This document shows positions 25,401-34,066 of a stretch of 64,000 bases of DNA, piece after piece. The notes under the pieces are model-generated. The model searched no databases and had not been told where the DNA came from. It saw nothing but the letters and a program-made list of their open reading frames with translations. Every line of letters starts with the position of its first letter. Positions within the stretch are counted from its first letter, which is position 1. This DNA comes from Tridacna crocea. Taxonomy: Eukaryota; Mollusca; Bivalvia; Cardiida; Cardiidae. The position numbers and the translations under genes were made by a program. The DNA lies in contig OX031061.1 of assembly GCA_943736015.1 (NCBI GenBank), positions 60,456,192 to 60,520,191 on the forward strand, written 5' to 3'.

Positions 25401-28400
25401 CATACATCTGAAAACTACTTAACAATAGAAAAAAAGTGTTTATCCCATATTCTTGCTCTTCAGCATTTCGAAATATATGTCATCTTCTCCTGCACCTACC
25501 ATTGTGTATATAATGATCATAATCCTCTGATTTTTATCCATAAAATGGACAGCAAGAAAAATTGTTTACTCCGGTGGAGTCTGTTTTTACAAGAGTACAA
25601 CATGGATCTCGGACACATGAAATGGGGATAACATTATCCCTGATCTAAATTCTAACTTGTAAATAGATAGTATTTGGTGTGCAACACGCGAAAAGGGTCA
25701 TTCGGACATTTGCGTAAAGTGTCGTCTCTGATCAGCGTGTGCACTCCGCACAGGCTAATCCGAAACGACACTTTCCGATTTTATGTGATTTTCTTTTTTA
25801 CGCAACTCTACTGTAACACAAAATCTAATGTAGTCGTAAAGTGCCGTCTCGGATTAGCCTGCGCGGACTGCGCAGGCTAATCCGGGACGACACTTTACGC
25901 AAATGTCCGAATGCACCTTTTCGCGTGTTGCACTCCATTTGTCTTTATGTATAATGTGTTTTCATGTACAGTAAAGTGTAATGGTATGTTTCATATTCTA
26001 ACAAAAGGAAGTTTTAATGCTTGAAACTTTCCTTTCCTTTAGGATGGGAAATGCTATGTAAGTAGGATAAAGAGTGACCTGTTTTCAGAATATTCTAGAA
26101 ACATAAAGAACATTTATTTGGTTTTCCATTGAAGTTATTTTTAGAATTTAGAAATATGTTGTTGGTAAACAAGCTGTTTACCAATCTATGATGTCATCTT
26201 TCTAGAAAAGACTAATCTAGAATTTACCAAGCTGATATAAATAGGAGCGACTTACTTGGTGATTTTTGGACTTGAAGTTAGACCTGTGGCTTGGAAGATT
26301 CAAAATTAGTGAATAGTGATGAATTCATACTGGAGTATAGCTCTGTAAGTTGGAGTTACTTTATTGTTAAACAGGTCGCTCGTATCTATTTGCAAGTTAA
26401 ACTATTGTTAATTTAGGTTTCAGGAACCAGAAATTTCATATTTTTCTTATTCTAAGCCTAATTCTTAATTGTGAGGAACTTGATCTATTTCTTGTTCTAA
26501 GATTAAAAAAATCTGTCAAATTTCATTCAATCTTAACTCTTATTGTGCTCTTTTGTCTTTATTCATTAGTTAATTGTACTTTTGTATCTTTATTCATTGA
26601 TAAATTTTGTCAATTGTTAAAGGCTTGTGGCTGGTTTTCTTTCTCGTCACGCTTGGCTAGCTCAAAACAACATCAAAATGCTTTCATTGGAACGGTCATC
26701 AGACCTCTCAAATAGTGATGAGTTTGAAAGGCAAACTGCCGTAGAATCCGCTGTCTAAAATAATTATTCTTGCGAAAGTGTTCTTATATACAGTCTGTTT
26801 CGTCATGGTTTGTAAATAAAGTGAAACCTGCAAAAAAAAAAAAAAAACAGGAAAAGAGACATGTTTTTTTTTCTATTTGACGAATTTCAGAAAAGATTTG
26901 TTATATTAATCTGCAGGATTGCCAATGACCCCTCAAATAATTGTAATTTTTCATTAAGCAAATAAATCTAAGCAGATGTAAAAAAGAAGAATTTCGTTAA
27001 AGAAGGGAAAGAAAACCACTGGACAAGATTATCCGACTGAAAATGACCGTCATGTACAGCATATGAGGTTTCCACGCTGCGGCATTTTACTTCTTTGTTT
27101 CCATATGGAAAATAGTTTGAAATTAAAAGCCAATATGCTATTTGAACACATTGATGCTGACCTCTCCTGGCTTCTTTTGTAAAGAAGCCAACTTGTTTAA
27201 AGCTACTTTAATCACAGGTTGGTAAACATATCTGTGCCCATGAAATAATTCATATCTACAACAGCAACAATTGCAGTGAATGTCCTTCTTCCGCGAAAAC
27301 CTCGATCGAATTCGAAAACAAATGAGTTGGAACAAAAATAACACACTGCTTGTGGGAGTAAATGTGTCCAGAATCTTTCCGACCAAAAGCTGTCTTCACA
27401 AGAGATTTCTAATTTGCAGCTGTGATTTCTAAAGTGTTCGGCAGGATTTTTATTTAGTTGTTATGTTTTTTTTTTCGCATTTGTTATTGTAATAAACATT
27501 CTCCAATACAACTAAAACATTTATCATTATCTTCTGTCTTCAACAGCTAGAGTGGTACCTGAACACATTTGGCACCCAAGCCGAGGTGCTTGGTGCGATC
27601 AACAAGGTGCGATTCTTGGGTGGTATCACAAGGACCGGCGATGCCCTTGAGGTGGTTCGAACCCAGATGTTTCAATATTCCCATGGAGATCGTTCGGACG
27701 CCGACAATGTGGTCATAGTATTGACCGATGGTCGGTCGAACGATAAATCGGACACAATTCATGAAGCGAACAATTTGCATAAAGTCAGCCATGACGTCAT
27801 CAGTATCGTAGTTGGGCAAGGTACTGTCTGTGTTCGTAATATAGGATCTATAACGTCTGTTTTAAGTCAAATCTATAAAACACATCGTCGGTTTACCTCA
27901 AAAACCTCGTAACTAGAGCTTGAAACAAGCTGTAGTTACGAGGTTTTCGAAGTAAACCGACGACATATGGGTTACTATGTTATAATAACTGTCTTGATGC
28001 TTCTGTTTGCTTCAAGCAGCGTGAGAACATTTGATGTTGAGCGAGACTGGAAGTCTAGCGAGATATCAAAATTTTCTTACACAACTAAAAGCAAATACAA
28101 TCACCAGGATTCACTACAGTCAAATATTCCACATATATATATATAACTACTACTACGAACGACAAAATTTTGCAGTCACTTACATTTTATTTGAAAACGG
28201 TAAGAGTACAAGAAGAACTTTGTCTTTATGAATGGCAAATAAATATCACTCAGCACATTCTTAATCAATTAAATTGCAAATCCTTTTTTACGTATTCTGC
28301 GCATGAGATACGTCAGATCATACCATATTTGGAAACGTGTTTTACACCATGTAGATAAGGATTTTTCATTTTGTCTTGTGTTACATCTAATTTGTGTGTC

Positions 28401-28684
28401 ACACATGTATTTGGTTGGGAAACAAATTCAGATATATATGGTGGCATATTTCTTTCGCGAGATACGAGATAGTTATTGCAATAATTTAAGAGAAGTATCG
28501 TGATAAAGCACAATTTTCACGATAAAAATATCGAATGGTCAAGAATCTGTTCGTTTTTGCAGGTATCGATTTAAACGAGCTGAATGCCATTGCATCAGAT
28601 CGACAACATGTGTTTGACGTCCGACAATACAACGACCTTAACAGCCTTATACCACAGATCCTTGACCTTGTGTGTACAGCTTAA
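16404..28684 (+). CDS. Secreted ShKT - Ly6/uPAR - vWA domain protein, eight coding exons
   Basis: Coding exons are 16404-16431, 17403-17558, 17771-17850, 18601-18672, 19812-19983, 22661-22821, 27547-27820 and 28563-28684. Every junction is GT-AG and phases agree throughout (1,1,0,0,1,0,1), giving 1065 nt and 354 residues. Residues 1-18 are a signal peptide ending SCHA. Residues 25-61 are an ShKT domain with six cysteines (25,33,44,54,58,61). Residues 65-149 carry ten cysteines (65,68,78,84,90,108,114,142,143,148) ending CCDTDFCN, the Ly6/uPAR three-finger signature. A Thr-rich linker (154-168) leads to a vWA domain (about 173-350) with MIDAS residues D180, S182, S184, T251 and D284. No transmembrane segment or GPI signal is seen, so it should be an extracellular adhesion or matrix protein binding a partner through a metal ion. 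I know no named protein with this order. The partner is unknown and no transcript evidence is available. Confidence 0.85.
16614..16960 (+). repeat. Intron 1 segment repeated upstream of exon 7
   Basis: AGGTCATCAGACCTC, GTGGTGAGTTTAAAAGGC, ACAGTCTGTTTCGTTATGG and GATGCTGACCTCTTCTGGCT occur here. They recur in the same order at about 26683-27190, 39655-40145 and 54617-55085. This points to an old duplication inside the gene, not a dispersed repeat, because copies were seen only in these equivalent positions. Confidence 0.7.
17085..17335 (-). mobile_element. MITE family B, partial
   Basis: It contains ATTATTATCTCCCTTT, ATTTATAAATCATAATTCTAAG and ATAGTGGAAATAGTCGTTTTCC, the family B interior in inverted orientation, without recognisable termini. 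Confidence 0.6.
17403..17558 (+). CDS. vWA gene exon 2: end of signal peptide and ShKT domain
   Basis: It follows CTTTCCTTCAAG and ends before GTAAGT at phase 1. It encodes ILVGSCHA, then an ShKT domain whose six-cysteine spacing and CKDLD, PAFS and CQRFCGNC segments fit the family. ShKT modules occur in many invertebrate secreted proteins besides toxins, so no toxic role is implied. Confidence 0.85.
17771..17850 (+). CDS. vWA gene exon 3: start of the Ly6-like domain
   Basis: The acceptor TTAATTTGCAG completes a Pro codon with the last base of exon 2. LECYSCPSPVLNPSDC begins the three-finger fold (CYSC start is typical). The exon ends phase 0 at ATG before GTACGA, a weaker but acceptable donor. 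Confidence 0.8.
18119..18193 (-). mobile_element. tRNA-derived SINE head in intron 3
   Basis: The complement reads GGTAGCTCAGTCAGTAGC (A box) and ATGTGTTCGATTCCAGGCTC (B box) at tRNA spacing. Mismatched stems argue against a functional tRNA. Confidence 0.65.
18601..18672 (+). CDS. vWA gene exon 4: middle of the Ly6-like domain
   Basis: Twenty-four codons lie between TTTCTTTCTTGCAG and GTAAGT, phase 0 at both ends, contributing Cys90 and Cys108. A TTAA element begins at 18690, only 17 bases after the donor GT. Confidence 0.8.
18690..19096. mobile_element. MITE family B variant (GGTAGTGGACC ends)
   Basis: TTAAGGTAGTGGACCTGTAA begins it and ATACTACCTTAA ends it, with TTAA on both sides. The TACCTCCC interior is present. 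It lies directly behind exon 4. Confidence 0.75.
19163..19531. mobile_element. MITE family B variant, second copy
   Basis: TTAACGTAGTGGACCCGTAATAG and TTACGGGTCCACTACCTTAC are inverted ends. The right TTAA has become TTAC. It is about 85 percent like its neighbour by eye. Confidence 0.75.
19812..19983 (+). CDS. vWA gene exon 5: end of the Ly6-like domain and Thr-rich linker
   Basis: After CGACTTTGCAG the exon reads ICDGFGLGFAFG and ends the three-finger domain with SCCDTDFCN. It continues into TTTQATTQMPTTIKP, a probable O-glycosylated spacer. The donor is CAG before GTGACT, phase 1. Confidence 0.85.
20406..22214 (-). mobile_element. 1.8 kb dispersed element made of about nine units of roughly 165 bp
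   Basis: One edge reads AAGAGGACCATGATGGTCCT (hairpin) with TTCACCTGAG. The other reads GTGCACTTCGTGCTCAGGTGAGC after GACGGACGACGGACG repeats. Between them a unit with ACTTGTGACCCCCGGGGCGG, CAGTTTTGACCCCAGGGG, TCCACTAGGAGATGCTACA and CCAAATATCAAAGCTC recurs near 20450, 20630, 20800, 20965, 21130, 21300, 21465, 21630 and 21800. The edges match the elements at 32482 and 47391. No protein is encoded. It lies in intron 5 of the vWA gene. Confidence 0.8.
22422..22650. mobile_element. Foldback MITE family D, next to exon 6
   Basis: ACATGCGAAAAGGGGCATTC and GAATGTCTCTTTTTGCATG form the ends. Two inner hairpins (TATGCGCAGTCCGCGCAGGC; GCGCAGAAGGTGC) are partly decayed. The right end lies about ten bases before exon 6. 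Confidence 0.75.
22661..22821 (+). CDS. vWA gene exon 6: N-terminal half of the vWA domain
   Basis: CKRDIVFVLDDSGSVG carries the DxSxS metal site, followed by FKFSLDFARAIV and VAMLAFSSHPQ, the expected first helix and second strand. The upstream pyrimidine-rich sequence TGTCTCTTTTTGCATG is the end of a family D MITE. The donor is CAG before GTAAAA, phase 0. Confidence 0.9.
22822..23204. other. Intron 6 sequence before the retroelement
   Basis: No coding or repeat structure was recognised between the exon 6 donor and the 5' LTR. Confidence 0.4.
23205..23760 (+). repeat. 5' LTR
   Basis: It starts near CGTAAAATAGG (the partner starts TGTAAGTAGG, so the first base has probably mutated) and ends around CTTTCTCGCTACA. 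Confidence 0.75.
23776..23793 (+). other. Primer-binding site, tRNA-Pro-like
   Basis: TAGGGGGTCGTCCGGGAT just after the 5' LTR is close to the well-known proline tRNA primer site (TGGGGGCTCGTCCGGGAT), differing by one base and one missing base. Confidence 0.65.
24375..24660 (+). pseudogene. gag (capsid) remnant of the Ty3/Gypsy element
   Basis: Translated fragments include HFERYAENLKG, KEHWTLLLQSVVTGKAC and, further on, a KAYELV-like region, interrupted by stops and shifts. The pattern is the capsid/SCAN-like region of this element class. A knuckle remnant NYCKESGHIISEC follows near 24987-25025, in which the first Cys is Ser. Confidence 0.65.
25268..25620 (+). pseudogene. RNase H remnant of the Ty3/Gypsy element
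   Basis: KEFKLAVDANDTGAGGVLLQ, DHPVSYFSNKFN, TIEKKC, LALQHFEIY, DHNPLIFIHKM and LLRWSLFLQEYNMDL appear in order, with stops between them. The order is diagnostic of Ty3/Gypsy RNase H. Confidence 0.8.
25675..25938. mobile_element. Foldback MITE family D, best-preserved copy
   Basis: The ends GGTGTGCAACACGCGAAAAG and CTTTTCGCGTGTTGCACTCC are near-perfect inverted repeats, with both inner hairpins intact. It is nested in the retroelement. Confidence 0.85.
26057..26650 (+). repeat. 3' LTR
   Basis: It starts TGTAAGTAGGATAAAG after a purine run and runs to CTTTCTCGTCACG. Its 3' part also survives alone in units b (39403-39640) and c (54361-54600). Confidence 0.75.
26683..27190 (+). repeat. Pre-exon-7 segment related to intron 1
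   Basis: It shares ACAGTCTGTTTCGTCATGG and GATGCTGACCTCTCCTGGCT with intron 1, in the same order. It is conserved in units b and c. Confidence 0.7.
27547..27820 (+). CDS. vWA gene exon 7: C-terminal half of the vWA domain
   Basis: The acceptor GTCTTCAACAG precedes LEWYLNTFG. GGITRTGDALEVV provides the MIDAS Thr251, and VVIVLTDGRSNDKS provides Asp284. The exon closes at VISIVVGQG before GTACTG, phase 1. This is the only intact one of three copies; those at 40520 and 55463 carry a stop at the codon for Trp226. Confidence 0.9.
27886..27964. repeat. Near-perfect 30 bp stem hairpin in intron 7
   Basis: CGTCGGTTTACCTCAAAAAC plus CTCGTAACTA pairs with TAGTTACGAGG plus TTTTCGAAGTAAACCGACG around a short loop (GAGCTTGAAACAAGCTG). 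It begins 66 bases after exon 7. Unit c keeps it (55802-55880); unit b has lost the right arm. Confidence 0.85.
28563..28684 (+). CDS. vWA gene exon 8: C-terminus and stop
   Basis: After CGTTTTTGCAG it encodes GIDLNELNAIASDRQHVFDV and ends LDLVCTA with TAA. The IAS...VFDV pattern is the last strand-helix unit of vWA domains. An ATTAAA signal lies 20 bases beyond the stop. Confidence 0.9.
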
Positions 28685-28703
28685 TGGGATTTATTGTATC
28701 ACA

Positions 28704-28709
28704 ATTAAA
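28704..28709 (+). terminator. Polyadenylation signal ATTAAA of the vWA gene
   Basis: ATTAAA lies 20 bases after the TAA stop. This is a common variant of AATAAA, and no closer alternative was seen. Confidence 0.5.
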
Positions 28710-28869
28710 CATGTCAGATTTTCCCATTATTGTACCTTGTTTCTTTTTATATGTTTAGCCCCTGCCTAAAGATTTGTTTTCAAAGCGCATAGCCCCCAAA
28801 TTCTTAAAACACAGATCAACTGAAACTGTTTGGCGTTAATTGTAAACCAATCTAAACAACTCGTACAAT

Positions 28870-29075
28870 AAGCCCTTTACCAAACGACAAAGTTTTTAAC
28901 TGCAGTCGACAAATCAAAGACTGCACAAATGGAAGGATTTAGTCCTATTAGGGTGAAAAATATTTTGGGAAAAGCAGAAAATGCTGATAACCAGCATTTT
29001 CTCCTTTAACCAATATGTCGTCAAATACCCTATTCCTGAGGATCTTGAAGGCTCTATATTGTAAGGTAAATGTTA
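28870..29075. mobile_element. MITE family A, unit a
   Basis: AGCCCTTTACCAAACGACAA begins it; GAGAAAATGCTGATAACCAG-like and TTGTAAGGTAAATGTTAA follow. Orthologous copies lie at 41602-41808 and 56705-56911, so insertion predates the duplications. Confidence 0.65.
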
Positions 29076-29718
29076 AATTCTTGGCTTACATGTAGCATGT
29101 TCTGTTTATTTGATTACATTGTTACACATAATTGATATCTGCATCATTTAACCTGACCTAGGTCAAAATCATTTATATAATTCATACAAATAAATATTCT
29201 GTTTTTACCCTTGGCATCGCTCGGCGTATGTCTGAATAGTCTCGGAACCATTTTGTGGGTTTATGCCAATCAACCTTTAACTAACTGAATAAGTTAATTG
29301 AAACTTTCCGGTCAATAGTATTTAAAGCAAATATTGCAATTTCAAATTTATATTATGGGGATAATATCTCCTCATCGGACAGTATATACCCGAGATCAGA
29401 CTGCACTTCTTGTGCAGTCTGATCTTGGAAATACACTGCCCGCAAAATCGCCTGGAGTTGAGCTTTGTAGGCCAAGGGTTAAATTGCTTGCCTGTGTACA
29501 TAAGTACTTTCCCGCGTTTCTATGTAATTTTCCGAATAAAAGTACGATTTCTATAGTTATGCCTACTTATATATTCAGTATAAAGGTCAGTTGAATTAAG
29601 TAGGCGATACGTCAAATGTCATCATAATGGTGGCTCTGTTTCAGCCTACACCATAGTCGTTCCATGCTTCCTAATAAACTTTGAGCTTTGAGGTATACTT
29701 TTAGATGACGGATTTGTT

Positions 29719-30044
29719 TTAAGGTAAGACCTGTTTAATGCACTTCCGGTGAAAATTCTATTTGGTTGATAAATAAGAATAAATAAGGATGCAGAAATAA
29801 CATTTTTGCACATTTCTCAGAAATTCCGTTTATCTCTATCTTGAAATGAGTTTGATACTTTTGTTAGTTTTCTAAAATGGGAGGTAATTATTATCTCTTT
29901 TTGAATTGAGAATATAGTGGTTTTAAAATTTATAAATGATAATTCAAAGAAGGAAAAAATTGAAAAAATGATTTGATTATAGCTAATTTTCCATGATGAT
30001 ATTAATGGAAATAGCTGTTTTCCATTACACAGGTCTTACCTTAA
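29719..30044. mobile_element. MITE family B, unit a (absent from unit b)
   Basis: TTAAGGTAAGACCTGTTTAA and ACACAGGTCTTACCTTAA are its ends. Unit b has the unoccupied sequence GATTTGTTTTAACCCGAAAT at 42445-42464, with a single TTAA, proving the TTAA duplication. Unit c carries it at 57558-57883. Confidence 0.9.
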
Positions 30045-30575
30045 CCCGAAATTCTTGCACATGGCCGTTAGGGGGTACCCTGGAATGGGAATGGAAATTG
30101 CAAAATCATTTTAACAGATAAAAACTTTGATGCGCGGATTGATTTAGCCTGGGTCCTTTTAATCACGGTCTCTTTCCAGTCCATACAGATATGTAGCAAA
30201 ACTATTCATCACAATTTTGAAAAAAAAGTAAGGTCCGAATATATGAAAGGAAAAAAAAAAAATAATCAAGCTGGAACTCATGCTAGATTTGATTGGTTGA
30301 ACTACTTATTTGATTAAAAGTTTCTATAAGTCATTTCATCAGATCAACAAAGATACTTCCACATGATAATCGAATTCTTATCTCTAAAACTCCAAGATTT
30401 AGATGACTTAAAATATGATAACTTATTACATAATTATCTGTTGTTGTTGTTTAAAGTTATCACAATCATTTTTCCAAGTTGTAGTGGGCGGTTTATAAAA
30501 TCTGCTCAGTGTATCTTAAAAGTATTTTGTAGTTAGATTGTAGTTAAGTTGATGTATAGCAGTAATCTCTTTCTG

Positions 30576-30581
30576 TTTATT
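30576..30581 (-). terminator. Polyadenylation signal AATAAA of SULTa
   Basis: On the minus strand AATAAA lies about 45 bases after the stop codon. Units b (42992-42997) and c (58413-58418) have it in the same place. Confidence 0.6.
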
Positions 30582-30625
30582 TTCACATGAGAAATAAGTT
30601 AATACTATACTCTTGTTGTGACGAA

Positions 30626-31468
30626 TCATTCAAATCTGAAGGTAAACATAGACTTCTTCATCTTCTTTGACACCAGCTCGTCAAAACATTCATTTTGTGA
30701 CACTGTAAAATGATTTTTCCAGTCTCCAATCTCACCTTTTCTGTAAATTATCGACTTATTATTGTCGTCAAGAAGTCTTTTAAAAATATTGTCCGAATTG
30801 CATTTTTTTCTGAGATTGTCTATCGAGCATTCGTTAACAATAGCTTGAAGTTCTTCATCGGTCTTTGATACTCCAATATGGTTCGCTAACCGCTTCAAAG
30901 ACTGGATCGGGTATTCTTTCAGATCTTCGTAATAGAAATATTCAATGTTGGAAAATTCGGATTTCAAAGCATCTTGCCATTTCTTCAAATATGTGAAGAA
31001 ATCCCCGAACGGTACATAGCCTGTGCTAAACAATTCCAGATGTTCTTTCCAACTTGTTTTGACTACAAAGATCGTTCCTTTGTTTAAATGGTAATAAGAA
31101 GACACGACTGTATCTTTCGGGTTTCGTAATATCAAGACCATTTTCCCGCCATTTTTTACATGTTCAGCAGACAATCTGTTAGGCCAGAGATGGGTGCGAA
31201 AAATCCTGGGGCTAGTCATAGATTGTAATTGTTCAGGCGTTGTTAACTCAATCAATGCCTCCAGAGGAACTATGCTTTCATTGTCATCTTGACGAAGCAA
31301 GCACCGAATCAAGCTTTCCGTCCAGTGACTGCCGCTCTTTGGATAAGAGCATATGATGATGTCACCTTCCCGGTACTTCAACTGCTTGACATTTTTCAAA
31401 CTTTCTTCAAAGTTCGGGAAGAGTTCCTTTGGAAATATGATTTCTTCACTGGGTGACATGGAATCCAT
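30626..31468 (-). CDS. Cytosolic sulfotransferase, copy a (280 aa)
   Basis: Transfers a sulfonate group from PAPS to a hydroxyl or amine of a small acceptor in the cytosol. Seen in the sequence: 5'-phosphosulfate loop YPKSGSHW (42-49), probable catalytic His93 in RTHLWP, 3'-phosphate site RNPKD (115-119) with Ser124, and C-terminal RKGEIGDWKNHF (243-254). Length is near the usual 280-300 and there is no signal peptide. The coding region is one exon. A pyrimidine-rich acceptor (ACTGTTTTCAG) ends 7 bases before ATG, so an intron in the 5' leader is likely. It lies tail-to-tail with the vWA gene. Compared with copies b and c it has private changes F20, S100, V135 and F229. The substrate is unknown. 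Confidence 0.92.
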   Translation of the reverse strand: MDSMSPSEEIIFPKELFPNFEESLKNVKQLKYREGDIIICSYPKSGSHWTESLIRCLLRQDDNESIVPLEALIELTTPEQLQSMTSPRIFRTHLWPNRLSAEHVKNGGKMVLILRNPKDTVVSSYYHLNKGTIFVVKTSWKEHLELFSTGYVPFGDFFTYLKKWQDALKSEFSNIEYFYYEDLKEYPIQSLKRLANHIGVSKTDEELQAIVNECSIDNLRKKCNSDNIFKRLLDDNNKSIIYRKGEIGDWKNHFTVSQNECFDELVSKKMKKSMFTFRFE

Positions 31469-31475
31469 TTCGATT

Positions 31476-31490
31476 CTGAAAACAGTACAA
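31476..31490 (-). promoter_or_regulatory. Probable 3' splice site in the SULTa leader
   Basis: On the minus strand TTTGTACTGTTTTCAG precedes AATCGAA and the ATG. The same site is present in b and c. It implies a separate upstream leader exon, not located. Confidence 0.45.
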
Positions 31491-31499
31491 ACATTTTAT

Positions 31500-32481
31500 A
31501 GGCATATTAGTTGCCGAAACATTGCAGGAGCTAAAATGCAAACCATAGAACTTTAAAAGTATGGATATTACTATGAGTGATAATGTGTTAAAGTGGAATC
31601 TGTCAAAATTCCAGTCGCTGGCATAAAAAATGTATTGTACAGCTAAAATAAAAGTTGCCAGCCTTTGTTCTAGTTTTACTTGACATTTTTCTTCCGCGAC
31701 TGGAACGTTGACAGATACCACTGCACTGTAACACTTTACTTACATAAATATCCAAATTTCAAAGTGGTATACCTACAAATTAATTTTGTCTGCAATTCGA
31801 CAAGTTTAAAGTTTTGTGGTCTGGTAAGAGTTAATTAACATTCTCTTAACTCCATGTGTAATCAATTTATGATACTCGAGCGGCTTCAGTCGCAAAAACT
31901 GCAATAGTTAGAAAAACAAAGCCTTAGATATAAAAGCATACTCCGAAACTGCAGCCGTGTATGCTTTTTGAAATACGTGTGTATAAAAATATGTTTTGCC
32001 ATATTCTTCAGCTATCTCCAGCTTTCAAAAATACAAATTGGGTAATTAAAATCTCTTTCCGTCTTGTAGCAACTCTTTTGAAAATTAAAATAATAATAAT
32101 AATTTGCTCCTAAGTAGCAACTTCTCGTTTACATCTACTTTATTTTTTCACATTAATTTCACATGTGTTGCATATTCTAACACAGAGAAACTTGGGAGTG
32201 CAATATTTCAGTTTTTCTTCTTGATTGAAAGTCCTTTTTCATTATTTTAGCGCACTAAGCTTTATACAAAGAAAAGAAAAACGGCATATCAAGTCTTACC
32301 TCAAGTAAGGCCGATGATTATTTCATACTAGTTTTCATCATGTCATAAGTCATACACAATTTGCATGAACATTATGTTGATAAGACAGAGGGGTGTCTGG
32401 TAATTCTCCAACCAGTGTAATTAAAAATAAAAAATGATGTGATTCTAAGGTAGTACAACATTCTTTTTTTTTTTACTTTTT
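31500..32481. other. Upstream region of SULTa, nothing recognised
   Basis: AT-rich sequence conserved in units b and c. No second coding exon or TATA box could be supported, although the promoter and leader exon of SULTa must lie here or beyond. Confidence 0.4.
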
Positions 32482-34066
32482 AGCTTACCTGAGATGAGCT
32501 GTTGTAATCAATCACCGTCCATCGTCCGTCCGTCCGTTCACATTTTTGTTTACACCCTAGCATCTACAATTACAATTTTCAATCTACAATTATTAACCAG
32601 TCAGCACCAAACTTGGTCAAAATAAGATCTAGGATGAGTTTGATTATGACTCTAATCGGACCAGAAAGACTGAATTATTTGCCCTTGAATAAAAAAAATG
32701 CTTTATTTGACTTTGTTTACACTCTAGCATCTACAATTGTTAATCAATCAGCATGGAAATTGGTAAAAAAAAGGACTAGTACGCATAGCTCAGTTGGTAA
32801 AGCGTAGTGATCATGATGGTGTGGGTTCGATCCCCACGTCTGGCACTCTAAAATTACTAATAGTCTTTCGGATGAGACTTTAAACCGAGGTCCCGTGTGA
32901 CGGTGCTATACACCGAGCACGTTAAAGAACCAAGCCAAACTTATATGGGTTTCGTCCTGTCCTGTCCTATCCCCCGTAACAATACTATTAGTCTTTAGGG
33001 GGCGTCGTCCGTATGGGAAACCGGTGGCGACCGTAAATATACGCAAATTCAATCAATTCTTGGTCAAAATACTTATGACCGTAAGATCTTGGATGAGTTT
33101 GATTATGGGTCTTATATGAGAAGAACGACTGCAGTTATTTACCCTTGAATTAGAAAGTTCTATAGAATAGTTCTTTGTCTGGAGCATAACTTTGTCATCT
33201 CCTGTCCGATTGACTTGGCATTTGTGTTTGTTGCAATGATACAGAGTGCAGTTTGAAAGAACCATAACTTTAACCCAAACTGTGTATTAGTTATTTCCCT
33301 TTGTTCGTCATTTTACAGCAGTTTCTGTTCGTCTGCAATAAACTTAATCATCTCTGGTCTTAACATCTTCAAATTTGATATACATGATTGTTGAAAAATT
33401 ACGGAGTGCAGTACATAAGAACCATAACTCTCCCTAGCAGGAATTTTGATTTATTTCCCCTTGGACCTTAATTTTTATAGCATTTCTTGCTTGTTCGGAG
33501 CAAAATTTTGTCATTTTATGTAGGAATGACTTGGAATATGGTATGTTTATTTGTTGCAATATTTGGAAGTGCAGTGCACAAGAGTTGTAACCCTACCTTG
33601 ATTTATTTTCCTTTGATCGTCATTTTTACAGCATTTAGTGCTTTTTCGGAACATAACTTTGTCATCTCAAGTCACAACGACATCAGACTTGGTGTGCATG
33701 TTTGTTGCAATATTACCGAGTACTGTGAGCAAGAACAATAACTCTACCTAGCGCGAATTTGGAGTAACTCCCCTTTGATCTCCATTTTTCCAGTATTTCT
33801 TGCTTGTCCGGAATGGAATTTTGAAGTCTCAAGTCAAATTGACTTGAAACTTGGTAAATACATGTACGTTTGTTGCATTACCTGCCCTTTGCAATTATTA
33901 TACCTCGTTGACAACTGGCGGAGAGATGGGCATATCTTGCAACAATTTGCTGTTCTTGTTTCATTATCATTTGGCCTTGAACCTTAATATTTGGCATTTA
34001 TTTTCATTGTAGACCTTTACTTCTTAGTACTCAGGTGAGCGATATAGGACCATCATGGTCTTCAAG
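32482..34066 (+). mobile_element. Dispersed tandem-unit element, unit a
   Basis: It begins AGCTTACCTGAGATGAGCTG with a CCGTCCGTCCGT run and ends CTCAGGTGAGCGATATAGGACCATCATGG. The body is units of about 165 bp containing AAGAACCATAACTCT, CATTTCTTGCTTGTTCGGA and TGTTTGTTGCAATATT. It is the same class as 20406-22214 but with a different internal unit. No protein is encoded. Orthologues lie at 45292-46985 and 60321-61905. Confidence 0.75.
32772..33052 (+). mobile_element. tRNA-derived SINE nested in the element, unit a
   Basis: The A box ATAGCTCAGTTGG and B box GGGTTCGATCCCC make a good tRNA-like head (32779-32846). A conserved body with CTTTCGGATGAGAC, CCGAGGTCCCGTGT and CGTATGGGAAACC follows. 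This body resembles conserved central domains of molluscan SINEs (from memory). Orthologues are in units b and c. Confidence 0.75.

Larger units (their letters stand above)
23205..26650 (+). mobile_element. Ty3/Gypsy LTR retrotransposon relic in intron 6
   Basis: Two LTRs of roughly 560-600 bp share GTGACCTGTTTTCAGAATATT, AACAAGCTGTTTACCAATCTATG, CTGATATAAATAG and CTGGTTTTCTTTCTCG. They flank a primer-binding site, a gag remnant, a CCHC-like knuckle and an RNase H remnant, all with stops. Reverse transcriptase and integrase were not found, and a family D MITE sits between RNase H and the 3' LTR. The element is dead and old. Confidence 0.85.

Noticed and set aside
29334..29594. Open frame of 86 codons kept in all three units (also 42067 and 57173)
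   Set aside because: It crosses a perfect hairpin repeat, shows no domain, and is conserved simply because the units are recent duplicates.
32772..32849. tRNA gene
   Set aside because: A and B boxes are present, but stems are mismatched and a conserved SINE body follows. Three copies lie at the same place within a transposable element.
33487..33987. Two open frames conserved in units a and c
   Set aside because: They lie within the repeated units of a dispersed element and have no recognisable protein motif.
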